A DNA stretch of 64,000 bases, from the NCBI RefSeq assembly GCF_024622975.1, contig NZ_JANJZT010000004.1, forward strand, positions 1 to 64,000, written 5' to 3'. Of the stretch, positions 33,520-43,210 are shown piece after piece. Position 1 is the first letter of the stretch; each line of letters opens with the position of its first letter. Both the position numbers and the translations under genes were made by a program. This DNA is from Blautia caecimuris (lineage in GTDB: Bacteria > Bacillota > Clostridia > Lachnospirales > Lachnospiraceae). The notes below the pieces were generated by a model that searched no databases, was not told where the DNA came from, and worked only from the letters and a program-made list of their open reading frames with translations.

Positions 33520-35028
33520 ATGGAATATGCAGTTTCGGTTATTAAAAATGTCCTGGGAGCCCTTTATCAGACCGGCGGCGCTTCTCTGATCATTGCAGCG
33601 CTGTTTATGAGCGTATATATGAGAATAAAGAAAAAAGGAACAGGGGCAGTGATTCAGGCATGGATCAGTGAGTTTCGCAGCAGCAGTCAGTTTCGAAGAG
33701 AATTTCTTCTGGTGTTTTATGTGTGTATGATGCTGTTCAGAACCCTGCTGTGCAGACCGATCTGGGGAAATCCCCTGGACAGCGTTATGGGAATCTGGGG
33801 TATTCATAAGCCGGATGGGACAATTTACACAGAAAATATTGAGAATCTGATTCTTTTTATCCCGTTTATGATTCTTTTATACTGGGCGGAGGAAAAAAAG
33901 ACAGACAGACGAAAAATGCCTGTACAGAGCGTTCTTCTGAAAAGCCTGTGGCTCAGCTTTATTGTTTCTCTTTTTATCGAAGGATGTCAGCTGTTTCTGA
34001 AGATCGGAACCTTCCAGCTGACAGATCTTGTGTTCAACAGTCTGGGAGGACTTCTGGGAGGCCTGATCTACTGGGGCTTTGACCGCAGCCGCAAATATAT
34101 TTCGGAAAATGTGAAAAAAATAGGAGGCTGGGATGTTGAGCCCTGGAAAGCTCCGGAAACTGAGACAGCTGAAAGTATCTCTTCTGTGTCAGGAACAGCA
34201 GCCGAAATCTCAGAAGAACAGCCAAAAGAAGAAAAAAGCAGTGTGGATTATAAAAGTATTGAGCTTCTGGTCCGTCAGGCAGGACAAAAGCTTTATCAGG
34301 CCAGGCCAACCCGGGAAAATATTCACAAAAAAGAAGGCCTTGCCAATTTCTGTACGGATTTTGACACAGCGATCCAGAAATTTCTGATTGAGGAACTGGA
34401 AAAGCTTCTTCCCGGAGCTGCGTTTTTCGGCGAGGAGGATACAGAGGGCAATCAGGGAGCAAAGGCCTGTGGAGAGTATACCTTTTATATTGATCCCATA
34501 GACGGAACAACAAACTTTATGTTTGGCTATCATCACAGCTGTGTCTCTGTGGGACTGGCTCATCAGGGAAGGATAATCGCAGGATTTGTATATAATCCCT
34601 ATGTGGATGAAATGTATAAAGGAATCCGTGGTCAGGGAAGCTGGCTGAACGGACAGAAGCTTGAAATGGAAAATATTTCTGTTGGGGAAGGGATTGTGGC
34701 TTTCGGATGCGCAAGATATAATGAGGACGGAGCGGACAGCTTTTTCCGTGCAGTAAAGGAACTGTATATGAAGAGCCTCAGCATCAGAAACGGAGGCTCG
34801 GCAGCCCTTGATCTTTGCAGAACCGCATCCGGAAGCAATGCGGTATATCTGGAAATGAAGCTTCAGCCGTATGATTTTGCGGCAGCGTCCCTGATCGTTG
34901 CGGAAGCAGGAGGCATCATCAGTCAGTTTGACGGAGCGGCGGTTACTCTGGACGGTCCGTGTTCTGTTGTGGCAGGCGCCGCAAAAGCCTGTGAGGAGAC
35001 AAGGGAGATCATAAAAAGCTGCAGATAA
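33520..35028 (+). CDS. VanZ-inositol monophosphatase fusion protein
   Basis: A 502-aa fusion. Residues about 1-200 form a VanZ-like membrane domain (RPIWGNPLDSVMGIWGI, ENIENLILFIPF, FIEGCQLFLKIGTFQLTDLVFNSLGG). After a Glu/Ser-rich linker (about 205-245), residues about 250-500 form an inositol-monophosphatase-type phosphatase with FFGEEDTE, DPIDGTTNFMFG and the late DFAAASLIVAEAGG metal-binding aspartate. The start is ATG 33520, 7 bases after AGGGAGG; the ATG at 33514 is too close to that site. Fusing a membrane VanZ domain to an IMPase suggests a membrane-tethered phosphatase. apbE follows after 27 bp. Confidence 0.88.
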   Translation: MEYAVSVIKNVLGALYQTGGASLIIAALFMSVYMRIKKKGTGAVIQAWISEFRSSSQFRREFLLVFYVCMMLFRTLLCRPIWGNPLDSVMGIWGIHKPDGTIYTENIENLILFIPFMILLYWAEEKKTDRRKMPVQSVLLKSLWLSFIVSLFIEGCQLFLKIGTFQLTDLVFNSLGGLLGGLIYWGFDRSRKYISENVKKIGGWDVEPWKAPETETAESISSVSGTAAEISEEQPKEEKSSVDYKSIELLVRQAGQKLYQARPTRENIHKKEGLANFCTDFDTAIQKFLIEELEKLLPGAAFFGEEDTEGNQGAKACGEYTFYIDPIDGTTNFMFGYHHSCVSVGLAHQGRIIAGFVYNPYVDEMYKGIRGQGSWLNGQKLEMENISVGEGIVAFGCARYNEDGADSFFRAVKELYMKSLSIRNGGSAALDLCRTASGSNAVYLEMKLQPYDFAAASLIVAEAGGIISQFDGAAVTLDGPCSVVAGAAKACEETREIIKSCR

Positions 35029-35055
35029 AAGAATTTGACAGGATATGGTGAATGA

Positions 35056-36096
35056 ATGGTGAAAATACATAAAATTCTTACCGGGCTTGCCCTTTGGGGA
35101 ATTATCAGTGCAGGTGCGGTACTGTGTCCGGTTTGGGCCGGCGCAAAAACAGAAAAATATACAAATACAGATTTTGCAATGAATACAGTGGTTTCTGAAA
35201 CCCTGTATACAACAGGAAAAAATCTGAATCCGTCAGTGGGAGAGCTTCTGAAAAATACAGAAGAAAATCTTCTTTCCTGGACGGAGGAAGACTCCCAGAT
35301 CGCAGCGCTGAATGCGGCACAGGGGAAAACTCTGGAAGTTTCTGACGAGCTTGCAGGATATCTGGAAAAAATACAGCAGCTTTCCGTGGATTCGGAGGGA
35401 GCTTTTGATCCTACTATCGGAAAAATCATTCGACTGTGGGATATCGGGGGAGAAAACGCCGGCATACCCGCTCAGGAGGAACTGGATAAGCTGCTGAAGG
35501 AAACCGGTTATGAAAAACTTGAGCTTGATGGAAATAAAGTGACCTTAAAAGACGGGGCAACGCTGGATCTGGGAGCAGCAGGAAAGGGAATCGGATGTGA
35601 CCTTGTGATGGATCTGCTGAAAAATGAGAAAGAGGTTTCCGGTATGATCCTGAATCTGGGAGGCAGCAGCGTAATGGCATACGGAGAAAAGCCGGATCAG
35701 TCTGACTGGAGGGTTGCAGTAAAAGATCCAAGAGACCCGGAAGGAGAGTATCTGGGAGCCATCACTTTAAAAGGGGGAGAATTTCTTTCCACCTCAGGCG
35801 ATTATGAAAGATACTTTATGGAGAATGGAAAAAGATATCACCACATTCTGGATCCGGAAACCGGTTATCCGGTGTGGAATGGGCTGACAGCAGTGACCGT
35901 AGTCTGCGACAGCGGAATTATGGCAGACGGTCTTTCCACTGCCTGCTTTGTGCTGGGAAAAGAAAAAGCCCTTCCTCTTCTGGAAAAATACGGGGCAGAT
36001 GCGCTTTTTGCAGATGAGAACCACAAGGTGTATCTTACAGAAGGAATGGAAGAGCGTTTTGAGCTGATGAAGGATACCTATAAGGTACAGAAATAA
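35056..36096 (+). CDS. apbE: FAD:protein FMN transferase ApbE
   Basis: A 346-aa extracytoplasmic enzyme that splits FAD and attaches FMN covalently to Thr/Ser of Dxx(S/T)GA(T/S) motifs in RnfG, RnfD and related proteins. An N-terminal signal or anchor (about 5-30) is followed by FAMNTVVSETLY, GAFDPTIGKIIRLWDIG, DLGAAGKGIGCD, LNLGGSSVMAYG and the metal-site region ADGLSTACFVLG. It lies downstream of the VanZ-IMPase gene. Its likely substrates are encoded about 4 kb away in the Rnf-like operon. Confidence 0.95.
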   Translation: MVKIHKILTGLALWGIISAGAVLCPVWAGAKTEKYTNTDFAMNTVVSETLYTTGKNLNPSVGELLKNTEENLLSWTEEDSQIAALNAAQGKTLEVSDELAGYLEKIQQLSVDSEGAFDPTIGKIIRLWDIGGENAGIPAQEELDKLLKETGYEKLELDGNKVTLKDGATLDLGAAGKGIGCDLVMDLLKNEKEVSGMILNLGGSSVMAYGEKPDQSDWRVAVKDPRDPEGEYLGAITLKGGEFLSTSGDYERYFMENGKRYHHILDPETGYPVWNGLTAVTVVCDSGIMADGLSTACFVLGKEKALPLLEKYGADALFADENHKVYLTEGMEERFELMKDTYKVQK

Positions 36097-36115
36097 AATA
36101 TTGGACAATGTAAGG

Positions 36116-36154
36116 GAAGTGACTTAAAGATGAATTCTTTTTGTCACTTCTTTT
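36116..36154 (+). terminator. Terminator of apbE inside the convergent gene end
   Basis: GAAGTGAC (36116-36123) pairs with GTCACTTC (36143-36150), then TTTT. The right part overlaps the last codons of the minus-strand Gx gene. Confidence 0.72.
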
Positions 36155-36609
36155 GTCAGGATACCGATCAGAAGACCGGTGATCATGCCGGAGATCAGAA
36201 GTACAGGCGCGTAATAAAGAAGACTGGTGTTTTCCACAATCAGGGCAGCTACCATCAGCTGACCGATATTGTGGGACACGCCTCCTGCCACGCTGATGCC
36301 GAGAATGCTGAAGCCGGAACTTTTTTTCATAAGAGTCATGACAAAGAGGCTTAAAGCTGCTCCTGCCAGACTGTAGATAATGGTGAACATATTTCCGAAA
36401 AGAAAACCGATCACAACGATGCGCACTGCAGATACCACAGCGGCTTCTTTCCAGGTATAGGTTTCAAGGATAAAGAGAACGGCAAGATTTGCCAGCCCCA
36501 GCTTGATTCCGGGGACTCCCGCAAAAAACGGGAACAGGGACTCCACATAGCCGAAAATGATGGCTACAGCGGCAAACAGTCCGAGATATGCGGTTTTTTT
36601 ATTGTTCAT
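36124..36609 (-). CDS. Gx transporter family / Hpre_diP_synt_I membrane protein
   Basis: A 161-aa membrane protein with about five helices, starting KKTAYLGLFAAVAIIFGYVESLFPFF and containing PGIKLGLANLAVLF, the signature of the family once called heptaprenyl diphosphate synthase component I and now Gx transporters. Family members resemble ECF S components and occur next to ApbE, NusG_II and extracytosolic flavoprotein genes (the Listeria EetB type). It starts 3 bases after the NusG_II gene. A role in flavin or quinone-precursor handling is inference. Confidence 0.85.
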   Translation of the reverse strand: MNNKKTAYLGLFAAVAIIFGYVESLFPFFAGVPGIKLGLANLAVLFILETYTWKEAAVVSAVRIVVIGFLFGNMFTIIYSLAGAALSLFVMTLMKKSSGFSILGISVAGGVSHNIGQLMVAALIVENTSLLYYAPVLLISGMITGLLIGILTKEVTKRIHL

Positions 36610-36612
36610 AGC

Positions 36613-37008
36613 TTATACTGCCGTGTCAAATTCCGGAGAAGCTTCTTCGGAGCCAGCGGCTTTTACTCCTTCTATTACAACTTTATTGGGAAGGCACACA
36701 ATGGTCCCGCCTGAGTTCCCTACAGCTTTCTGGCTGATGCAGAGATGGTCGGGACAGTCTGCCTCTGTCATTTTGATTTTTCCATTTTTGATTTCGCAGA
36801 CATTTGTATCGCCAATGGCGATCACCTGGTCCTTTGCAAGGGAATAGGTTCCGTATTCCAGACCGTTTACAGTGATACGGACAGAACCGTAGTCGCCTTT
36901 ACGCATCAGGAACATGCCGCCCCAGAGAGCAAGCGCAGTAACCAGGATTGTTGCGATCATGATCAAATCCTTTTTTTTCAATTCAGAATCCTCTTTCTTT
37001 ATCATCAT
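36613..37008 (-). CDS. NusG domain II-containing membrane-anchored protein
   Basis: A 131-aa protein with one N-terminal transmembrane helix (about 15-35, LIMIATILVTALALWGGMFLM) and an outward NusG_II domain. It carries the conserved pattern CEIKNGKIKMTEADCPDHLCISQ and GGTIVCLPNKVVIEG. This domain is unrelated in role to the transcription factor NusG; it is found beside Gx transporters and ApbE in Firmicutes, where an extracytoplasmic redox role is suspected. It forms a two-gene operon with the Gx gene, convergent to apbE. Confidence 0.85.
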   Translation of the reverse strand: MMIKKEDSELKKKDLIMIATILVTALALWGGMFLMRKGDYGSVRITVNGLEYGTYSLAKDQVIAIGDTNVCEIKNGKIKMTEADCPDHLCISQKAVGNSGGTIVCLPNKVVIEGVKAAGSEEASPEFDTAV

Positions 37009-37319
37009 TGGTTAAAGTGGTTTCCGGTTTGGAGCAGGATAAATCCTGCAGTTTGGTGTTTATCATAGCATAAGGCACAAAATATGACAAGTCCTGAAGT
37101 TAGATGATAAAAACACAGTGCGGATCTGAGGAGAAAGAAGGGGACTGTTTACTGCGGCTGCACTGATAAAAGGGCAATATTCAGGGACTGCGGGTAAAAA
37201 AATTCATTGTTTTCCATGTGAGAAAGTGATAGAATAGAATGGATTAATTGTATTAACCTAATTACGGAGGATTCCGTAAAGAAGATTTTATATAAAATAA
37301 AGACAAACAGGAGTATATT
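37009..37319 (+). promoter_or_regulatory. Intergenic region with the secA promoter
   Basis: TTGTTT (37207-37212), 17 bp and TAGAAT (37230-37235) form the likely secA promoter, leaving an 80-base leader. The rest (37009-37200) must also hold the minus-strand promoter for the NusG_II gene. No gene or clear structured RNA is seen. Confidence 0.65.
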
Positions 37320-39896
37320 ATGAATGTGTTTTCAAAGGTATTCGGGACGCACAGCCAGCGTGAGGTAAAACGTATCATGCCGCTGGTAGAAAAGACAGAG
37401 GCTCTGCGCCCGGAGATGCAGAAATTAACTGATGAAGAACTGAGAGACAAAACAAGAGAGTATAAAAGACGCCTGGAGGAAGGGGCGACCATCGACGATC
37501 TTCTTCCGGAGGCTTTTGCCACAGTGCGCGAGGCAGCCAAGCGTGTTCTTGGAATGGAGCATTACCGTGTCCAGATCATCGGCGGTATCATCCTTCATCA
37601 GGGACGAATTGCGGAAATGAAAACCGGTGAAGGTAAAACACTTGTATCTACACTTCCGGCATACCTGAACGCTCTGGAAGGCAAGGGTGTGCATATTGTT
37701 ACTGTCAATGACTATCTTGCAAAGCGAGATGCAGAGTGGATGGGCAAGGTTCACGAGTTCCTTGGTCTGACTGTAGGCGTTGTACTGAACGACATGAAGC
37801 CGGAGGAGCGCCGGGCTGCCTATGGCTGTGACATTACCTATGTGACAAATAACGAGCTTGGTTTTGACTACCTTCGTGACAACATGGTTATTTATAAGGA
37901 ACAGCTTGTACAGAGAGATCTGCACTACTGTATCATCGATGAGGTTGATTCTGTTCTCATTGACGAGGCCCGTACTCCTCTGATCATTTCCGGTCAGAGC
38001 GGAAAATCCACCAAGCTTTACGAAGTGTGCGATATTCTTGCAAAGCAGCTGGAACGCGGTGAGGCAAGCCATGAGATGACAAAGATGGCAGCCATCATGG
38101 GTGAAGAGGTTGTTGAGACAGGAGATTTTGTTGTAAATGAAAAGGACAAGATCGTCAACCTGACTGAGCGCGGTGTGAAAAAGGTTGAGAAATTTTTTAA
38201 TATTGAAAACCTTGCTGATCCGGAAAATCTGGAGATCCAGCACAATGTTATTCTGGCTCTCCGCGCCCACAACCTGATGCACAGAGATCAGGATTATGTG
38301 GTAAAAGACGATGAGATCCTGATTGTTGATGAATTTACCGGACGTATCATGCCGGGCCGCCGCTATTCTGACGGACTTCATCAGGCTATTGAGGCCAAGG
38401 AGCATGTAAAGGTAAAACGTGAGAGCAAAACTCTTGCAACCATTACTTTCCAGAACTTCTTTAACAAATATACAAAAAAAGGCGGTATGACAGGTACTGC
38501 GCTTACTGAGGAAAAAGAGTTCCGTGATATTTACGGAATGGACGTTGTTGAGATCCCTACCAACAAACCGGTACAGCGTAAAGACCTGGAAGACGCTGTT
38601 TATATGACAAAAAAAGAGAAATTCAATGCGGTTGTTGAGGCTGTCAAGGAGGCCCATGCAAAACAGCAGCCGGTTCTTGTAGGTACGATTACTATTGAGA
38701 CTTCTGAACTTCTCAGCAGAATGCTGCGCCGTGAAGGAATCCAGCACAGCGTGCTGAATGCCAAATTCCATGAGCAGGAGGCAGAGATCGTTGCTCAGGC
38801 CGGACAGGCAGGAGCGGTAACCATTGCTACCAATATGGCAGGCCGTGGTACAGATATTAAGCTGGATGATGTGTCAAGAGAGGCCGGCGGTCTGAAGATC
38901 ATCGGTACTGAGCGCCATGAATCCAGACGTATTGACAACCAGCTGCGAGGACGTTCCGGCCGTCAGGGAGACCCGGGCGAATCCCGTTTCTACATTTCCC
39001 TGGAAGATGATCTGATGCGTCTTTTCGGTTCCGAGCGTCTGATGAAAATCTTTACCTCACTTGGCGTTGCAGAGAACGAGCAGATTGAGCACAAAATGCT
39101 TTCCAATGCTATTCAGAAGGCACAGGAAAAGATCGAGTTCAACAACTTTGGTATCCGTAAAAATCTTCTTGACTATGACCAGGTAAATAATGAGCAGCGT
39201 GAGATTATTTACAAAGAGCGCCGTCAGGTACTGGACGGAGAGAATATGCGTGATTCCATCTATAAGATGATCACAGATATTGTGGACAATACTGTGGACA
39301 GATGCTTCTCAGATGATGTGGACGCAGTAGAATGGAACCTGGATGAATTTAACTCCATTCTTCTTCCGATCATCCCGATCCAGGCTCTTACTCAGGAAAA
39401 AGTAAAGGGCAAGAAGAAAAATGAGATGAAGCATATTGTCAAGGAAGAGGCTGTGAAGCTTTATGAGGCAAAGGAATCTGAGTTCCCGGAACCGGAGCAG
39501 CTTCGTGAGCTTGAGCGAGTGGTTCTTCTGAAATCCATTGACAGTAAGTGGATGGATCACATTGACGATATGGAAATCCTCCGTCAGGGCATCGGCCTTG
39601 TAGGATACGGACAGAGAGATCCGGTTGTTGAATATAAGATGAGCGCTTACGATATGTTCAATGAAATGACAAACAGCATTCAGGAGGATACAGTCCGCAT
39701 GCTGTATCATGTTCATGTTGAACAGAAGATCGAGCGTGAGCAGGTGGCAAAAGTGACCGGAACAAATAAAGATGATTCCAGCGCCCGCAAGCCTGTTCAG
39801 AGAAAAGAGGACAAGGTTTATCCTAATGATCCGTGTCCCTGCGGAAGCGGCAAAAAATACAAACAGTGTTGTGGACGTAAAATGATGAAAGCATAA
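37320..39896 (+). CDS. secA: Preprotein translocase ATPase SecA
   Basis: SecA is the motor that pushes preproteins through SecYEG. The 858-aa protein has the DEAD-motor elements [10 protein letters not shown] (Walker A) and [17 protein letters not shown] (Walker B with DEAR). The preprotein cross-linking domain, [22 protein letters not shown], the helical scaffold and a C-terminal zinc site [14 protein letters not shown] follow. Length and ends are normal. ACAGGAGTA precedes the ATG. Confidence 0.98.
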   Translation: MNVFSKVFGTHSQREVKRIMPLVEKTEALRPEMQKLTDEELRDKTREYKRRLEEGATIDDLLPEAFATVREAAKRVLGMEHYRVQIIGGIILHQGRIAEMKTGEGKTLVSTLPAYLNALEGKGVHIVTVNDYLAKRDAEWMGKVHEFLGLTVGVVLNDMKPEERRAAYGCDITYVTNNELGFDYLRDNMVIYKEQLVQRDLHYCIIDEVDSVLIDEARTPLIISGQSGKSTKLYEVCDILAKQLERGEASHEMTKMAAIMGEEVVETGDFVVNEKDKIVNLTERGVKKVEKFFNIENLADPENLEIQHNVILALRAHNLMHRDQDYVVKDDEILIVDEFTGRIMPGRRYSDGLHQAIEAKEHVKVKRESKTLATITFQNFFNKYTKKGGMTGTALTEEKEFRDIYGMDVVEIPTNKPVQRKDLEDAVYMTKKEKFNAVVEAVKEAHAKQQPVLVGTITIETSELLSRMLRREGIQHSVLNAKFHEQEAEIVAQAGQAGAVTIATNMAGRGTDIKLDDVSREAGGLKIIGTERHESRRIDNQLRGRSGRQGDPGESRFYISLEDDLMRLFGSERLMKIFTSLGVAENEQIEHKMLSNAIQKAQEKIEFNNFGIRKNLLDYDQVNNEQREIIYKERRQVLDGENMRDSIYKMITDIVDNTVDRCFSDDVDAVEWNLDEFNSILLPIIPIQALTQEKVKGKKKNEMKHIVKEEAVKLYEAKESEFPEPEQLRELERVVLLKSIDSKWMDHIDDMEILRQGIGLVGYGQRDPVVEYKMSAYDMFNEMTNSIQEDTVRMLYHVHVEQKIEREQVAKVTGTNKDDSSARKPVQRKEDKVYPNDPCPCGSGKKYKQCCGRKMMKA

Positions 39897-39910
39897 GTAA
39901 ATAAAGAAAC

Positions 39911-39948
39911 AGAAGGGCTGGTCACATCTGATGACGGCCCTTCTTTCA
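39911..39948 (+). terminator. Terminator after secA
   Basis: GAAGGGC (about 39911) pairs with GGCCCTTC (about 39936-39943), followed by TTTCAT. Confidence 0.75.
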
Positions 39949-39999
39949 TATAAACACAGAAATATTAAGGGAACAGATTATGGTCTGTCAGGAGAGAAT

Positions 40000-40944
40000 A
40001 TGATAAAAATTGATTTGATCACAGGATTCCTGGGATCCGGTAAAACAACTTTCATAAAAAAATATGCTTCTTATCTGCTGAAAAAAGGGATGAACATAGG
40101 AATCCTGGAAAATGATTTCGGAGCAGTAAATGTGGACATGATGCTTTTAAAGGAACTGGAAAGGGAGAACTGTGAGCTTGAAATGATTGCGGGAGGCTGT
40201 GACCGGGAAACTCACAGACGCAGATTCAAGACAAAGCTGATCGCTATGGGGATGTGCGGATATGACCGGGTGATCGTGGAACCTTCCGGGATTTTTGATG
40301 TGGATGAATTTTTTGATGCTCTTTATGAGGAGCCTCTTGACCGCTGGTATGAAATCGGCAATGTGATCACTATAGTAGATGCCGGACTGGAAGAAACGCT
40401 TTCTGCTCACGGAGAATACCTTCTGGGATCCGAGGCTGCTTCGGCAGGCTGTGTGGTGTTCAGCAGAGCAGGGGAAGCTTCAGCGGAAAAAATAAGAGAA
40501 ACAACAGCGCATCTGAATCAGGCAATGGAAGCGATCCGGTGCGGCAGAAGATTTGGTGAAGATATTTTCTGCAAAGACTGGGAAAGCCTGTCTGATAAGG
40601 ATTATGAAATGCTTCTGAACTGCGGATACCGTACAGAGACATATGAAAAACAGCATTTTGACGGACAGGCTTTTCAGTCTCTTTATTTTATGAACACAGG
40701 AATCTGTGCAGAAAATCTGAAAGAGGCAGCGGAAAGAATCATGTCAGATACAGACTGCGGATCTGTGTTCCGTATCAAAGGCTTTGCCGGAAATACAGAG
40801 GGAAGCTGGATGGGACTGAATGCTGTCAGGGAAAAGGCTGATCTCTGTCCGATTGATGCAGGACAGGAAGTGATTATTGTAATAGGGGAGAATCTGGTAA
40901 AAGAAAAAATTGAATCACAGTTAAATTTTTTGCCTGATAATTAA
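40000..40944 (+). CDS. CobW/G3E-family GTPase lacking the CxCC motif
   Basis: A 314-aa G3E (COG0523) GTPase. The P-loop GFLGSGKTTFIKKY is at about 8-21, followed by ENDFGAVNVD, VEPSGIFDVDEF and the shortened C-terminal CobW_C-like domain. G3E metallochaperones usually have a GCxCC metal site after switch I. Here that position reads GGCDRET with a single cysteine, so metal delivery by the usual ligands is doubtful. The start at 40000 follows CAGGAGAGA; the longer upstream reading overlaps the secA terminator. The target is unknown. Confidence 0.85.
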   Translation: MIKIDLITGFLGSGKTTFIKKYASYLLKKGMNIGILENDFGAVNVDMMLLKELERENCELEMIAGGCDRETHRRRFKTKLIAMGMCGYDRVIVEPSGIFDVDEFFDALYEEPLDRWYEIGNVITIVDAGLEETLSAHGEYLLGSEAASAGCVVFSRAGEASAEKIRETTAHLNQAMEAIRCGRRFGEDIFCKDWESLSDKDYEMLLNCGYRTETYEKQHFDGQAFQSLYFMNTGICAENLKEAAERIMSDTDCGSVFRIKGFAGNTEGSWMGLNAVREKADLCPIDAGQEVIIVIGENLVKEKIESQLNFLPDN

Positions 40945-41033
40945 CATCTGTTCAGTTGTGGTAAGGGTGCGGCTCTGGTATGATAAAAGCAGCAAAGGCC
41001 GATGCGTAAATCAAACAGAGAAGGAGAATTGCC

Positions 41034-42035
41034 ATGAAAACAGGTGAAGTGATCAGAATGTACAGAAAAAACAGGAATCTGACTCAGGAAGAAATGGCCA
41101 GCCGTCTGGGTGTTACAGCTCCGGCTGTAAATAAATGGGAAAATAATGTTTCCCTTCCTGATATCACCCTTCTTGCGCCCATTGCAAGGCTTTTGGAGAC
41201 AACTCCGGATACCCTTTTGTGTTTCCGGGAAGAATTAAGCCAGGAAGAAGTGAACGCTTTTGTGCAGGAAGTCGATGAAAAATTTCAGAAAGAGGACTAT
41301 GAACAGGCTTTTGAATTCTGCCGGAAAAAGATCTGTCAGTATCCGGGCTGTGACAGGCTTGTGGTACAGCTTGCCTCAGTTCTGGACGGCTGGCGGATAT
41401 TGAAGAAGATCCCGGAAGAAGAGAAATATGACCGGGAAATTCTTGGGTGGTATAAGCAGGCATTGGAAAGCCAGGATGCGGAGATAAAGGAACGGGCGGC
41501 AGAGGCGCTGTTCAGTTATTATTTACGAAAAGAACAGTACGAAGAAGCAGAAGGCTGCCTGAACTATTTTTCTGTAAAAGATCCGGGAAGAAAAATCCAT
41601 AAAGCCCTTTTATATGAGAAAAAGGGGAATCGTCCGGCTGCCTGGAAGGCATATGAAGAGCTTTTGTTCCAGACTGGAAATATTGCGGAAATGGTGCTTG
41701 GCGGACTGTTTTCCCTTTCGGAAAAGGACGGAGATCTGGAAAAAGCACGGATGTTTACAGAAAAGCTTATACAGCTTGCAGAGCTTTTTGAAACAGGCGA
41801 ATATCATAAGGCAACTGCGAGAATGAGCCTTGCTCTTGCAGAAAAGGACAGAAGCCGGCTGGAACGACAGATGGAAAAAGTGATTGCCGCTGTGGATCAG
41901 CTGGACTTTTATCGAAATTCTGAACTTTATGCACATATGGAATTTAAAGAGATGAGTCCGGAATTTGCAGAAAGCATGAAAAAAACGCTGCGGGAAAGTT
42001 TTCAGAACGAAGCGGTTTATCAGTTCGCAGAGTGA
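41034..42035 (+). CDS. XRE-family regulator with a helical-repeat C-terminal domain
   Basis: A 333-aa protein. Residues about 5-60 are a Cro/C1 helix-turn-helix (LTQEEMASRLGVTAPAVNKWENNVSLPDITLLAPIARLL). The rest is alpha-helical TPR-like sequence (for example the stretches around 165-260). The subfamily is common in Lachnospiraceae, and some members bind peptides. AAGGAGAATTGCC precedes the ATG. There are no close partner genes. Confidence 0.88.
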   Translation: MKTGEVIRMYRKNRNLTQEEMASRLGVTAPAVNKWENNVSLPDITLLAPIARLLETTPDTLLCFREELSQEEVNAFVQEVDEKFQKEDYEQAFEFCRKKICQYPGCDRLVVQLASVLDGWRILKKIPEEEKYDREILGWYKQALESQDAEIKERAAEALFSYYLRKEQYEEAEGCLNYFSVKDPGRKIHKALLYEKKGNRPAAWKAYEELLFQTGNIAEMVLGGLFSLSEKDGDLEKARMFTEKLIQLAELFETGEYHKATARMSLALAEKDRSRLERQMEKVIAAVDQLDFYRNSELYAHMEFKEMSPEFAESMKKTLRESFQNEAVYQFAE

Positions 42036-42088
42036 TTTTTCAGATGTAAAAAAGAAAAAATCATACGTATCATGAAAGGGTGACAGAA

Positions 42089-42131
42089 ACAGCGCCAGAT
42101 CGGGAAGACAGCTCCGGTTTGGCGCTGTTTT
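42089..42131 (+). terminator. Terminator after the XRE/TPR gene
   Basis: ACAGCGCCA (42089-42097) pairs with TGGCGCTGT (42120-42128), followed by TTT. A TTGACA at 42143-42148 begins the next promoter. Confidence 0.82.
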
Positions 42132-42203
42132 AAGCAAAGGGGTTGACATTCTGCTTTTTTCGTGTAATTAATAGGGGGATAACAGGTACGGAGGAGAAAA
42201 AAA

Positions 42204-43025
42204 GTGGGAAAAAATACAAAAATTTTATTTACAGATCTGGACGGAACCCTTTTAAATGATGAAAAAGAAGTAACGGCCGGCAATCAGGCTGCCATAGACA
42301 GAGCGTTGGAGCAGGGGCATAAAATTGTCGTAACCACAGGAAGGCCTCTTGCAAGCGGGCTGGATATTGCAGAGAGGATCGGTCTCACAAAGGAAGGCTG
42401 TTATGTGATCGCCTTTAACGGAGGACAGATCTATGATCCTTTTCACAAAAAAACAATTTATGGCAAAACCTTCTCAAAAGAGGTGGCGAAGCCTTTGTTT
42501 CAGGAGGCCATGGACAGAGGACTTCATATTCAGTCCTATTCGGACACTCAGGTTCTTTCTCTGAAAGAAAACCGGGAGCTGCTTTTTTATATCAGCGGAT
42601 CTACAGTATCTTATAAAATTGTTCCGGATCTGGAGTCGGCATTTCCAAATGATCCGTATAAAATCCTTCTGGTAGGGCTGGATAACCGTGCAGAACTGGA
42701 CAGATATCAGGAGGAATGTGTGAATCCTCTGAAGGGAACCGTAAGAGGATTCTTTTCTACAGAAAATTTTCTGGAGATCGTTCCGGACGGTGTTTCCAAG
42801 GGTGTCGCAGTAAAATGGCTCTGCGAGTATCTGGATATTCCCCTGGAAAATTCAGTGGCAGCAGGAGACGCGCCAAATGATGTGGAAATGCTGCAGGCAG
42901 CCTGTGTGGGAGCTGTGATGAAAAACGCCTACGAGGGAATGGACAGATACGCAACCTATGTGACAGAGCGGGACAACAACCATGACGGCGTGGCGGAAAT
43001 TATAGAGAAGTTTATTTTAAAATAA
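42204..43025 (+). CDS. Cof-type HAD-IIB sugar-phosphate phosphatase
   Basis: A 273-aa haloacid-dehalogenase hydrolase of the Cof/YidA class. Motif I FTDLDGTLLND, motif II VVTTGRPL, the capping domain, then motif III lysine (GVSKGVAV) and motif IV GDAPNDVEML are all present. It probably dephosphorylates sugar phosphates or related metabolites. The start is GTG at 42204 behind ACGGAGGAG. It stands alone between terminators. Confidence 0.93.
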   Translation: MGKNTKILFTDLDGTLLNDEKEVTAGNQAAIDRALEQGHKIVVTTGRPLASGLDIAERIGLTKEGCYVIAFNGGQIYDPFHKKTIYGKTFSKEVAKPLFQEAMDRGLHIQSYSDTQVLSLKENRELLFYISGSTVSYKIVPDLESAFPNDPYKILLVGLDNRAELDRYQEECVNPLKGTVRGFFSTENFLEIVPDGVSKGVAVKWLCEYLDIPLENSVAAGDAPNDVEMLQAACVGAVMKNAYEGMDRYATYVTERDNNHDGVAEIIEKFILK

Positions 43026-43039
43026 AGAGAAGAAGTAAG

Positions 43040-43070
43040 ACTCCCGGTGTTTTGAACACCGGGAGTTTTT
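43040..43070 (+). terminator. Terminator after the HAD phosphatase
   Basis: ACTCCCGGTGTT (43040-43051) pairs with AACACCGGGAGT (43055-43066) around TTG, then TTTT. Confidence 0.93.
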
Positions 43071-43210
43071 GCAGTGTATATAAATGAGTGATTATTTTTG
43101 TAAAAATTGAGCCGTGTAAGTTACTCAGATTTACTTGACTTTCTGTGAAAAAAAGAGGTATATTTATAACGTAAAGAGTGAAATATACCACATAAAGGAG
43201 GTAGGCGTAA

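Noticed and set aside
37425-38771. A 448-codon open frame on the minus strand
   Set aside because: It lies wholly inside secA, has no protein-family features and no ribosome site, and its composition is that of an antisense shadow.
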